From positions 5,064,501 to 5,128,500 of the forward strand of contig NZ_CP036319.1 in assembly GCF_007752935.1 (NCBI RefSeq): a stretch of 64,000 nucleotides of DNA, given 5' to 3'. This document shows positions 26,998 to 35,735 of this stretch, one piece after another (positions within the stretch are counted from its first letter, which is position 1; every line of letters starts with the position of its first letter). The notes below the pieces were generated by a model. The model was not told where the DNA came from, ran no database searches, and worked only from the letters and a program-made list of their open reading frames with translations. Origin of the DNA: Crateriforma conspicua. GTDB lineage: Bacteria; Planctomycetota; Planctomycetia; Pirellulales; Pirellulaceae. A program made the position numbers and the translations under genes.

Positions 26998-29580
26998 TTG
27001 ACCAAAACGCCCCTATCAAAACGCCGACGCGACAAGTCGTCTGAATCTGTGCGTCAAGGATCTGGCAAGTCCAAGCGTCGGCCTGCCGATCCAGCCGCCG
27101 CCCATGGTGCCCCCGCATCCGCTTCGCCGTGGGTCACGTCAGCCGGGTTTGGCTTGCTGGCGTTCACGTTGGTCTTCGCGCATTACTTTCCGGCCGACAG
27201 CACGGCCGTTGAATCGGGCGATGCCTTGTGGGTCTGCCTGTTGGCCATCTTGGCTGGCTGGGCGGGATGGTGGTCGGCGTCCGACGGGGTGACCGTCGCA
27301 CAAAAGTCGCCCGTTCAATTTTCGGCGGGGCGATGCAGGACCTGGATTCCCGACCTACTGATCTTCGCCGTCGCCGGATGGATCGTCTTGGCGTCCTGGC
27401 AAACGTCGCCACCGGGTAACCTTCGCATGGCCAGCAATGAAGCCTGGTGGTGGGTCGCGGCAGCGGTCTGGTGGACCGGCGCGCGGCGACTGACCGCGGG
27501 CAAAGCAGCCATTCGCCGTTTGCTGATTTTGATCGTCATCGCCATCAGCCTGGCCGGTGCGGTTGAAGGCCTGCATCAACAATGGATCAGCCTGCCCGCC
27601 GACCGTGCCCGTTACGCGGCCGATCCCGAAAGTGTGCTGGCCGAAGTCGGGATTGACGCACCGCCGGGTTCCGCCCAACGGATGGCGTTTGAAAATCGCT
27701 TGAACGATGGCGGCCCGATCGGCACCTTTGCCTTGGCCAACTCTTTCGCCGCACAGTTGTTGGTCGGCCTCGTGCTGTCGGTCGCCGTTTTGGTTCGGTC
27801 TTGGAACACCCTTGGGCATCTTCACAAAGCGATCGGTCTTGGCGGTTGTGCGATCCTGGTGCTGACATTGGTTGCCACAGGCAGTCGCAGCGGCATGGCG
27901 GCGGGAGTGCTGACATCGTTGGCCGCCGGCTGCATATCCTTGAACCGGGCCGGTCGTCAAAACAACGTCAAGGATATTGCTGACCCGCAAGACTCCGGTG
28001 CAACGCATAGTTCTGAAACGGTCAGTTCACCGGAAGACCAGACCCGCTCGAACAAGCAGGGATCTTGGCAGCCGGTGGTGATCGGCATCGGCGTGTTGAT
28101 CGTGGTCACGCTGACAGCGGTAGTCGCCTTTGGACGTGGAGAATGGGTTCGGCAAGCCCCCATGTCATTGGCGTTTCGATTCCAGTACTGGCGAAGCACT
28201 GCCGCAATGGCTCTGGATCACCCCTGGTTTGGTGCGGGACCGGGGAACTTTCAGTCGCTGTATGAACGGTATCGTGAACCATCGGCGAACGAACAAATCG
28301 CCGAACCCCATAATTTTTTGATGGAAACACTGGGGGCCGGTGGGTTCCTTGCAGCGGCGCTGCTGATCGTCTGGTTCCTTTCACTGCTGGCATCCCAAAG
28401 ACATGCGTCTGCACCGGAGAATCGCCATGGCGAATCGAACCCCAACGAAACACTTGACCACCAAGTGGTTATGGGTGGCTTTCTGGCCGGGGTGATCTTG
28501 TGCCTGATGTCGCGCTGGGTTATCGGAGCATCTCCCGCCATCGAAGCCGTCTTGGCCTCCGTCGTCTTAGCCGGAGGCTGGTTCGTCGCGATGCGTGCTT
28601 TTGTGCAAGTCGAGTTGGATGATGCGGTTGTCCGTTCCGTTTCACGGGTCGCCATCGCCGGCCTATTGCTGCACTTGACGGTTTCGGGCGGCTGGACCGT
28701 CCCGGGCGTCGCCCTGGCGGGATGGACTCTGGCGGCATTGGCGTTTCCATCGCAATGGGTGCCACGTTCCGCCGTGTCGGTGGATCCCGATTCGCGTTCA
28801 AGCTGGAATCACCCGCGGCTTGCCATCGGAGTGATCGGCATGGTGTTGGTTTGCGGAATCGGTTTCGGGTCGATTCGCCCGGTGACGCAGGCCGCACGGC
28901 TCAGCCGACAGGCAGAATTCAGTCTGATGGACGGCCGTGTCGACCAGGCTTGGCGTTTGCTGAATCAAGCGGTGGATGCCGACCCCTGGGATTTCCGTGC
29001 CGCTCTATCGGCCGCCGACGCATCGCATTGGCGGCTAATTTTGGCCGCCCCGCCGCAGTTCGGTGGTGATGCCCAAGCGGACCGTGTGTCCGATGCGTCG
29101 GCGGAGGTGCAGAGGCGTCACCAGCAATGGAAAAACATGGTCGACACCACGCTTCGCCGAAGTGGCGTTTCGCCGTCGGTGCGTCGCGTCTTGGCCGGTC
29201 AATCGCTGCACGTGTACCAGCGATTCGGTTTTGCGGACGATCTGAGTTTCGCTGCTGAACTACTGAACCAATCCACCGCGGCCAGTCCGTCGCATCAGTG
29301 GCACTGGGCACAACTGGCGGCGGTTCGCCAGGCCATGGGGGACCAAGCGGGTGCGGAAAGGGCGGCGGACACGGCGGACACGTTGTCCAAGCTGGGCAAT
29401 AATTACCAACGCTGGCTGGACCGCCAATTCATTTACCTTCCCAAAGTGGTGGGGGACGAGGCGAATTTTGGTCCTCAAACGGCACCGGCCAGCGAAGTGC
29501 TGCAGAACCTTCTGGACGAAAACGCCGTATCAGCCAAAATCTCGAAGTCTTCCCACTCCGATTCACAGCCCGAATCATGA
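26998..29580 (+). CDS. O-antigen ligase/polymerase-like membrane protein with C-terminal soluble domain
   Basis: This 860-residue protein starts at a TTG (26998). Its N-terminal half has about ten membrane helices. The loop HPWFGAGPGNFQSLYERYRE, followed by EPHNFLMETLGAGG, is the conserved extracytoplasmic signature of Wzy/WaaL-type O-antigen ligase proteins. From about residue 620 the protein is soluble and helical, with TPR-like segments (AEFSLMDGRVDQAWRLLNQA, WAQLAAVRQAMGDQAGAERA), a common add-on in bacterial members. It could join or polymerise glycan chains on a lipid carrier. Its stop overlaps the next gene by four bases. Confidence 0.75.
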   Translation: MTKTPLSKRRRDKSSESVRQGSGKSKRRPADPAAAHGAPASASPWVTSAGFGLLAFTLVFAHYFPADSTAVESGDALWVCLLAILAGWAGWWSASDGVTVAQKSPVQFSAGRCRTWIPDLLIFAVAGWIVLASWQTSPPGNLRMASNEAWWWVAAAVWWTGARRLTAGKAAIRRLLILIVIAISLAGAVEGLHQQWISLPADRARYAADPESVLAEVGIDAPPGSAQRMAFENRLNDGGPIGTFALANSFAAQLLVGLVLSVAVLVRSWNTLGHLHKAIGLGGCAILVLTLVATGSRSGMAAGVLTSLAAGCISLNRAGRQNNVKDIADPQDSGATHSSETVSSPEDQTRSNKQGSWQPVVIGIGVLIVVTLTAVVAFGRGEWVRQAPMSLAFRFQYWRSTAAMALDHPWFGAGPGNFQSLYERYREPSANEQIAEPHNFLMETLGAGGFLAAALLIVWFLSLLASQRHASAPENRHGESNPNETLDHQVVMGGFLAGVILCLMSRWVIGASPAIEAVLASVVLAGGWFVAMRAFVQVELDDAVVRSVSRVAIAGLLLHLTVSGGWTVPGVALAGWTLAALAFPSQWVPRSAVSVDPDSRSSWNHPRLAIGVIGMVLVCGIGFGSIRPVTQAARLSRQAEFSLMDGRVDQAWRLLNQAVDADPWDFRAALSAADASHWRLILAAPPQFGGDAQADRVSDASAEVQRRHQQWKNMVDTTLRRSGVSPSVRRVLAGQSLHVYQRFGFADDLSFAAELLNQSTAASPSHQWHWAQLAAVRQAMGDQAGAERAADTADTLSKLGNNYQRWLDRQFIYLPKVVGDEANFGPQTAPASEVLQNLLDENAVSAKISKSSHSDSQPES

Positions 29581-30962
29581 AACTGATCGTCTCCATGTTG
29601 GTCGCCGGATTGATCGGCGGCGTTTTCGCCTATGGCCATGTGGTGTCCAAGTACGGCGGTGCCGAAGGTCTGTTCGGACCGATGAAGCTGGATGGCGAGG
29701 TCACCGCGGACAACATCATGCGGCTGCATGTCGAATCGTTGCCCGATGACCTGCCGGTGGCCACCACGCCCCAGGGCATGGAGCATGACTTTGGCATCAT
29801 GCGTGTTGGCGAAAAAGGCGAACACTATTTTGTGATTCGAAACGAAGGCCAATCTCCCCTGACGTTGCGACAGGGGGCATCAACCTGCAAATGCACCTTG
29901 GGCACCCCCGAATCATCGTCACTGGCCCCGGGTGAAACCACGCGTGTCAAGCTGGAATGGACGGTCAACGCACGGGGTGATGATTTCAGTCAAACAGCAG
30001 AAATCATCACCAATGATCCTCACAACGTGGCGATCCGGCTGAAAATCCACGGCCAGATTGTCCGCGACCTGAAGATGGATCCTGACGTCGTGGCGTTGGG
30101 CAACGTCGCGGCCGGCGAAGCGGTGGACATCAAAACGCTGATCTACAACTACTCCGATAGCCCGATTCGTGCGGACGATGTCATGATCAGCGGCGACGAG
30201 ATGGCCGAATTTGCCAAGCTCAGCATCAAGGAGGTCGAACCCGACGACCCGGTCCACGAAGCGGCACGACAAGCGTTCGAAGTCTCTATCCATATCGAAC
30301 CGGGGCTCAGCCAAGGTCCCGTCAACGAAAACTTGTGGTTCACATTCACGCCGGTCGGCGACGACGGCAGCGTGCTGGTCGACGAATCAGGCGACGTGGC
30401 CGAAGCGGTTCGGATGGACTGGCAAGTGGTCGGCCGTGTCGTCGGGGCGCTCAGCATGATCCCCAATCCGCGATTGTCGGGTGTCACCGGCGGCGGTTGG
30501 ATTTACAAGTTCGGGCGTCCCAAGACGCCAGATGAACTGAGCGGCAAGTCCTTCATCACCCTGAAGGGACCGATGAAGGATTCGACCAAGTTATCGATCG
30601 GCAACGTCGAACCGGCGGATATCGTCACCGCGACCTTGGGCGATCCCATCGGACAGGGCGAAATGTCGCTCCGCCGGCTGACGATTGAGCTAAAACCTGG
30701 TGAAAAAGCGGTTTCTCGACTGGGGACCGTAGAAGAAGATTTCGGAATCGTGACCATCGAGTCCGATAATTCGAAAGTCCCGCCGATGAAGATTTATCTG
30801 ACCTTCTCGCTTCCTTCGGCACGCCAGTGGCAGGCGGAACAGCTGGACGCCCAAGAACAACCGTCCGACAAATCGATCGACGATGCGTCATCGGATGACG
30901 CTGACGCGAATCCTTCATCGGAACCCGAGAACTCCGAAAACGACGACACTCATTCGGAATAG
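29577..30962 (+). CDS. DUF1573 domain exported protein
   Basis: The 461-residue protein begins with a signal anchor (MKLIVSMLVAGLIGGVFAYG). Near residues 70-180 it carries a DUF1573-like immunoglobulin-type domain (HDFGIMRVGEKGEHYFVIRN) with a cysteine motif STCKCT, corresponding to the family's usual SCGCT site. A second beta-rich half and an acidic low-complexity tail follow. DUF1573 proteins are common in Bacteroidetes and planctomycetes, and their role is not settled. It is coupled by a four-base overlap to the O-antigen-ligase-like gene and lies three bases before the multiheme lipoprotein gene, suggesting one operon. Confidence 0.85.
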   Translation: MKLIVSMLVAGLIGGVFAYGHVVSKYGGAEGLFGPMKLDGEVTADNIMRLHVESLPDDLPVATTPQGMEHDFGIMRVGEKGEHYFVIRNEGQSPLTLRQGASTCKCTLGTPESSSLAPGETTRVKLEWTVNARGDDFSQTAEIITNDPHNVAIRLKIHGQIVRDLKMDPDVVALGNVAAGEAVDIKTLIYNYSDSPIRADDVMISGDEMAEFAKLSIKEVEPDDPVHEAARQAFEVSIHIEPGLSQGPVNENLWFTFTPVGDDGSVLVDESGDVAEAVRMDWQVVGRVVGALSMIPNPRLSGVTGGGWIYKFGRPKTPDELSGKSFITLKGPMKDSTKLSIGNVEPADIVTATLGDPIGQGEMSLRRLTIELKPGEKAVSRLGTVEEDFGIVTIESDNSKVPPMKIYLTFSLPSARQWQAEQLDAQEQPSDKSIDDASSDDADANPSSEPENSENDDTHSE

Positions 30963-30965
30963 ACC

Positions 30966-33110
30966 ATGTTCACCGCCCCGACATCGACATCTCCGTCCGC
31001 CGCCGACACGGATCCAAAGTCAGCTTCGGACGCCCGTTTGATCGGTCGATTCGGGGGGCTGGCATTGCTGGTCTTCGTCATCGGTTGCGGCGGCCCCGAA
31101 ACGCCGCCGCCGTTGGCAACCGAAATGGATGCCAACGAGGATCTTGCGTCATCGGAAGCTCCGATGCTGGTCGACGTCGATCCGGGTGATCACGCCACCA
31201 TCCACCTTCGGCAAACCCCGCGGGCCGATCCGGATCCGTCTTCGTTGCCGGGCGACTTGGATCCAGGCGGAATCGCCCTAGGCGAAATCGCGTCGGCTGA
31301 TTCGGGTTCGACAGTCGCCTCCGATTTCGACCTTTCGCCGCCCGACCTTGGCCTGGACGATGCAGCGTCGGATTCGACCGACCTGTTACCGCCCGCGGTA
31401 AGCTTGTCGGCACCGGAAACGGAAATGGTCATTTCGTCCCCCAGTGACCAACTGGATCTGGACCCGCTGGATCTGGCCGCTCCGGCGTCCGAAGAAGGTC
31501 CCGAAGCTTCCGTTCAAGAGGGTGCGGTCACGGCGATCACGCCGAAATCGTCGCGGCCCGCTGCCGAAATCAGCTTGGCCGCGGCGGACGTTCCCACCGG
31601 CAAAGGTTCCGGCGACGATGAATCTACTGACAACGATTCCCAGCCCAATGCTTTGCGATCAACGCCATCGCCTGGGACGCCGGAAAATCGGCTGCGAGAA
31701 TCTGCTGACCAAACGCTGGGACAGCCGATTGATTACCGCAGCTGGCCCAAACCGGCTTTAACCCTGGTCTTCACCGGCCAACAACACGGTTACATCGAAC
31801 CGTGTGGTTGCACGGGGCTGGATCGTCAAAAGGGCGGGGTGGCTCGCCGGTATACCTTTTTCGACCAATTGAAATCCGCCGGCTGGACGCTGGCCCCGAT
31901 CGATACGGGAAACCTGATTCGTCGTTTCAGCAGCCAGGGTGAAATCAAATACCACCGCAGCGTCGAAGCGCTCCGGGCGATGAATTACCAGGCGGTTGGA
32001 TTCGGCCCCGATGATGTTCGGCTGGGGATTAGCGATCTGATCCAAGAAGCCGCCGCCGAATCGGCCGACGACGCCCTGTACGTGTCAGCCAACGTCGTGT
32101 TGTACGACCCGTCGCTGATGCCAAGTCACAAAATCATTCAACAAGGCGGCGTATCGGTCGGCGTCACGACGGTGTTGGATCCGGAATTTGTCGAAGGCAC
32201 CGTCGCCACCGATGTCACGATCCAGCCGGCGGTCGAATCCGCCAAGAAAGCGGTGGCCGAAATTGAGAATTCCGCCCCCGACTGGGTGGTCGTCACGTTT
32301 TTCGGGACCGAAGAAGCCGGGCAAAAGCTGGCGCAGCGCGTCGATGGCATTGATTTGCTGTGTGTTTCGGGCGGCTATGGCGAACCGACGTTCCAGCCGC
32401 AAGCGATCGACGGCACCGAAACGCAGATGATTGTGACCGGCGACAAAGCCATGTATGCCGGTCTGGTGGCTTTGTACCCGGAAGATTCCTTGCGTTATGC
32501 ACGCGTACCGCTGAGCCATGAGTTTGCCGACGCTCCGGAAATGCGTCAGTTGATGAGAGCCTACCAAGAACAACTTCGTGATCTTGGTTTGGAAGGCCTG
32601 GGCATCAACCCGCAACCGCATCCCGACGGCGGACGGTTCGTCGGCAGTGCGACTTGCGGTGAATGCCACACCACCGCCTTTGAAATCTGGGAATCAACAC
32701 CACACGTGCACGCCACCGACAGCATCGTCAGCCCGCCGAAGGAACGCGGTGACATTGCCCGGCACTTTGACCCGGAATGCATCAGCTGTCACGTCACCGG
32801 TTGGAACCCGCAAAAGTACTATCCGTATGACTCGGGCTATCTGTCGCTGGAAACCACTGACCACCTGACCGGCAATGGTTGCGAAAACTGCCACGGCCCT
32901 GGGGCGGATCACAGTGCCGCCGAAGCCGGGGATTTGGATGTGACCCAGGATCGCTTGGAAGAACTGCGTCGGGAAATGCAGCTACCGTTGGAAAAGGCCC
33001 GCGAAAAATGCATGGAATGCCACGATCTGGATAACAGCCCCGATTTCCACGACGAAAACGCGTTCGAAGACGTCTATTGGCCGGAAGTCGAACATTACGG
33101 CGTCGACTGA
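30966..33110 (+). CDS. Lipoprotein with degenerate 5'-nucleotidase-like domain and four c-type heme sites
   Basis: The 714-residue protein starts three bases after the DUF1573 stop. The N-terminus ends in a lipoprotein-like sequence (LALLVFVIGC) with the lipidated cysteine at residue 41. A disordered acidic linker runs to about residue 255. A metallophosphatase-like (UshA-type) domain follows, starting LTLVFTGQQHGYIEPCGCTG with C280-G-C282. The usual DxH, GDxxG and GNHE metal ligands appear replaced, so phosphatase activity is doubtful. The C-terminal region has four heme motifs: C564-GE-CH, C605-IS-CH, C639-EN-CH and C682-ME-CH. I recall such proteins being called UshA-like (seleno)proteins, with the Cys-Gly-Cys site replacing selenocysteine in some. 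Its role in redox chemistry is inferred. Confidence 0.8.
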   Translation: MFTAPTSTSPSAADTDPKSASDARLIGRFGGLALLVFVIGCGGPETPPPLATEMDANEDLASSEAPMLVDVDPGDHATIHLRQTPRADPDPSSLPGDLDPGGIALGEIASADSGSTVASDFDLSPPDLGLDDAASDSTDLLPPAVSLSAPETEMVISSPSDQLDLDPLDLAAPASEEGPEASVQEGAVTAITPKSSRPAAEISLAAADVPTGKGSGDDESTDNDSQPNALRSTPSPGTPENRLRESADQTLGQPIDYRSWPKPALTLVFTGQQHGYIEPCGCTGLDRQKGGVARRYTFFDQLKSAGWTLAPIDTGNLIRRFSSQGEIKYHRSVEALRAMNYQAVGFGPDDVRLGISDLIQEAAAESADDALYVSANVVLYDPSLMPSHKIIQQGGVSVGVTTVLDPEFVEGTVATDVTIQPAVESAKKAVAEIENSAPDWVVVTFFGTEEAGQKLAQRVDGIDLLCVSGGYGEPTFQPQAIDGTETQMIVTGDKAMYAGLVALYPEDSLRYARVPLSHEFADAPEMRQLMRAYQEQLRDLGLEGLGINPQPHPDGGRFVGSATCGECHTTAFEIWESTPHVHATDSIVSPPKERGDIARHFDPECISCHVTGWNPQKYYPYDSGYLSLETTDHLTGNGCENCHGPGADHSAAEAGDLDVTQDRLEELRREMQLPLEKAREKCMECHDLDNSPDFHDENAFEDVYWPEVEHYGVD

Positions 33111-33215
33111 TCCACCGCTGACACGACGCCCGATTGCCGTTTACCGCGACGAAGCGAATCGCCTATCCTGCCGGCAAGGACAAGGATTGCCCCGCCCGTC
33201 GCCGAAGGAACGGCC

Positions 33216-34829
33216 ATGTACCGTTGGTTACTGTGTTTTCGATACCTGCGCACGCGGTACATCGCGCTCGCGTCGATCATCAGCGTCACCCTGGGCGTGG
33301 CGACCCTGATCGTCGTCAACGCCGTGATGAGCGGCTTTGCGGCGGAAATGCACGAACGCCTGCACGGCTTGGCGTCCGACATTTTGCTGGAATCTTGGGC
33401 CAGCGGCGGCCTGCCCAACCCCGAATTTCACGTCGATGAAATCCGAAAGGTCGTCGGTGACGATCTCGAGGGCGTTTCGTACAGCGTACATGTCCCGGCC
33501 ATGCTGGGCATCGACCACAACGGGCAGGTGATCACCCGTCACGTCCAATTGGTCGGCATCGACCCGGCGACCTATGACAAAGTCAGCCATTTCGGCCGCT
33601 ATCTGATCCACCGCGACAATCGCCAATCGGTCAGTTTCCAGCTTCGTGATGGGGGCTATGCCGAATCACGCGAAGGCTTTCCGATTGCCGGTTGGAGCTA
33701 TCGCCGGCGGCGTGCCATGGAGCAACAACTGTTGCGGCAAGAACGTGAACGAGCCGAACAGATTCGCCAACAGTTTGCCGTCCCGGACAACGCCGCATTC
33801 CCGGCCGACGCGCCCAATGCCAACGGCGAAGATTCACCGATCGACGAGGGTTTGGCCAGCGGCCCCAGCTGGATGAACGGCCCGTCCATGCAGAACGCCG
33901 TTCCAGATGAACTGGGCGGTGGCGAATCGGCAACGGAATTTGATCCGGCCAATGAACAATACGCCGGGATCGTCTTGGGGATCAGCACTTGCAGCACCAA
34001 GTGGCGTGACAGCGACGGCAATGTTCACGACACGTACTTTGCCCGCCCCGGCGATGACATCCGCATGATGTTCCCCAGCGCCTCGGACAACCCCAAAGTC
34101 ATCAATCAAAAATTCACGGTCGTCGATTTGTACGAATCGGGAATGAGCGAATATGACAGCACGTTTGCATTTGTCCCGCTGGACAAACTGCAAGACTTTC
34201 GCCAGATGGTCGATCCCCAAACCAACGTTCGCAGCGTCACCACGATTCAACTGAAACTGCGTGAATCGGCCAACCTGAACGCCGTTCGCGATGCACTGCG
34301 TCAACGATTCCCGGCGGACGTTTATTCGATGAACATCCAAACATGGCGTGACATGCAAGGTCCGTTGCTGTCGGCGGTCCAGTTGGAAACCACCATTTTG
34401 AACATCCTGCTGTTCCTGATCATTGCCGTCGCCGGGTTTGGGATTTTGGCGACGTTCTTCATGATCGTCGTGGAGAAAACCCGGGACATTGGAACCTTGA
34501 AAGCTCTAGGCGCATCGGGCGGCGGGGTGATGAGCATCTTCCTTAGCTATGGTCTTCTGCTGGGCGGTGTCGGCAGTGGCGTTGGCTTGGTCGGCGGACT
34601 GCTGTTTGTTCGAAATATCAATCGCATCGCTGAATTGGTCGAAATGGCGACGGGCCAGGAAGTCTTCGATCCGACCGTCTATTACTTCACTGAAATCCCG
34701 ACCATCATCGACCCGATCACCATCACCTGGGTCATGGCCGGTGCGATCGCCATCGCCGTCACCGCCAGCGTGCTTCCCGCATTGCGAGCGGCACGAATGC
34801 ACCCGGTCGCCGCATTGCGATTCGAATGA
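33216..34829 (+). CDS. ABC transporter permease (LolC/LolE-like, FtsX family)
   Basis: The 537-residue permease starts after AAGGA at 33205-33209 (6-nt spacing). One N-terminal helix (YIALASIISVTLGVATLIVV) is followed by a periplasmic domain much larger than usual (about residues 45-385). Three C-terminal helices with FtsX features (LFLIIAVAGFGILATFFMIV, EKTRDIGTLKALGASGGGVM, ALRAARMHPVAALRFE) complete the MacB/LolCE fold. The periplasmic part includes an Arg/Gln-rich helical stretch (YRRRRAMEQQLLRQERERAE) not typical of LolC. With the ATPase downstream it probably extracts lipoproteins or exports another substrate across the inner membrane. It follows a lipoprotein gene by 105 bases. Confidence 0.85.
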   Translation: MYRWLLCFRYLRTRYIALASIISVTLGVATLIVVNAVMSGFAAEMHERLHGLASDILLESWASGGLPNPEFHVDEIRKVVGDDLEGVSYSVHVPAMLGIDHNGQVITRHVQLVGIDPATYDKVSHFGRYLIHRDNRQSVSFQLRDGGYAESREGFPIAGWSYRRRRAMEQQLLRQERERAEQIRQQFAVPDNAAFPADAPNANGEDSPIDEGLASGPSWMNGPSMQNAVPDELGGGESATEFDPANEQYAGIVLGISTCSTKWRDSDGNVHDTYFARPGDDIRMMFPSASDNPKVINQKFTVVDLYESGMSEYDSTFAFVPLDKLQDFRQMVDPQTNVRSVTTIQLKLRESANLNAVRDALRQRFPADVYSMNIQTWRDMQGPLLSAVQLETTILNILLFLIIAVAGFGILATFFMIVVEKTRDIGTLKALGASGGGVMSIFLSYGLLLGGVGSGVGLVGGLLFVRNINRIAELVEMATGQEVFDPTVYYFTEIPTIIDPITITWVMAGAIAIAVTASVLPALRAARMHPVAALRFE

Positions 34830-34946
34830 TAGGGGCGACGCGGCCAAAACCAGCGCCGATCCCGATCACCCCAAACCATCCCGCCCCCAAAAAGTCACCC
34901 GAAAAGCGGCCACTGCCGACGGCATACCGCAAACAAGGATCCACCG

Positions 34947-35696
34947 ATGTCCGACATCGTTCTTAGCGCCAGAGGCATCAAGAAAAGCTACTTCAAAGAC
35001 AAATTGGAAGTCCCGGTGCTGCGTGGCGTGGATGTGGAAGTCCCCCGTGGCAAGGTGACAGCCTTGGTCGGCCGCAGCGGCAGCGGGAAAAGCACGTTGA
35101 TGCACATCCTGGCAACCCTGGACCAACCGGATGAAGGCGAGGTTTACTTCGGCCAGCAACGAATCGACAACACAAGCCGTCGCACCCGAGACAGCTTTCG
35201 TAACAAGCAAATCGGCATCATTTTTCAGTTCTATCATCTGTTGCCCGAGCTTTCCGCACTGGAAAACGTCCTGGCCCCCACGATGATCGGCCGCAGCTTG
35301 ACGGACTATTTCCGCAGCCGCAAAGAAACCCGTCGTCACGCCGAAGCAATGCTGGACCGCGTCGGATTGCTGCAGCGTGCCAGCCACAAACCCAGCGAAC
35401 TGAGCGGTGGTGAAATGCAACGCACGGCGATCGCCCGTTCGCTGATGAACGATCCGCAGTTGTTGCTGGCGGATGAACCGACGGGAAACCTGGACACCGA
35501 CACCGGCCACGAAATCCTGGGGCTGTTGCGTGGACTAAACGAAAACGAGGGGCTGACCATTTGCATGATCACCCACGATGATGCGATCGCCGAAACCGCC
35601 GACGTCTGTCACCGAATGAAAGACGGCCAATTGTTGCTGTCACCGCGACGCACTCGAACCGAATCGCCCGACGCCCCGAAACTGCAAATCGCTTAA
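34947..35696 (+). CDS. ABC transporter ATP-binding protein (LolD/MacB-like)
   Basis: The 249-residue ATPase has Walker A GRSGSGKST, the Q-loop FQFYHLLPELSALENV, the signature LSGGEMQR, Walker B LLLADEPTGNLD, and the switch histidine MITHDDA. This is the typical layout of the LolD/FtsE/MacB subfamily. AAGGA at 34935-34939 (7-nt spacing) supports the ATG. It lies 117 bases past the permease gene on the same strand and probably powers it. Confidence 0.93.
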   Translation: MSDIVLSARGIKKSYFKDKLEVPVLRGVDVEVPRGKVTALVGRSGSGKSTLMHILATLDQPDEGEVYFGQQRIDNTSRRTRDSFRNKQIGIIFQFYHLLPELSALENVLAPTMIGRSLTDYFRSRKETRRHAEAMLDRVGLLQRASHKPSELSGGEMQRTAIARSLMNDPQLLLADEPTGNLDTDTGHEILGLLRGLNENEGLTICMITHDDAIAETADVCHRMKDGQLLLSPRRTRTESPDAPKLQIA

Positions 35697-35735
35697 GAAT
35701 TCTGTGGCGTTTATGACACGGGCACAGCGCCAGGC

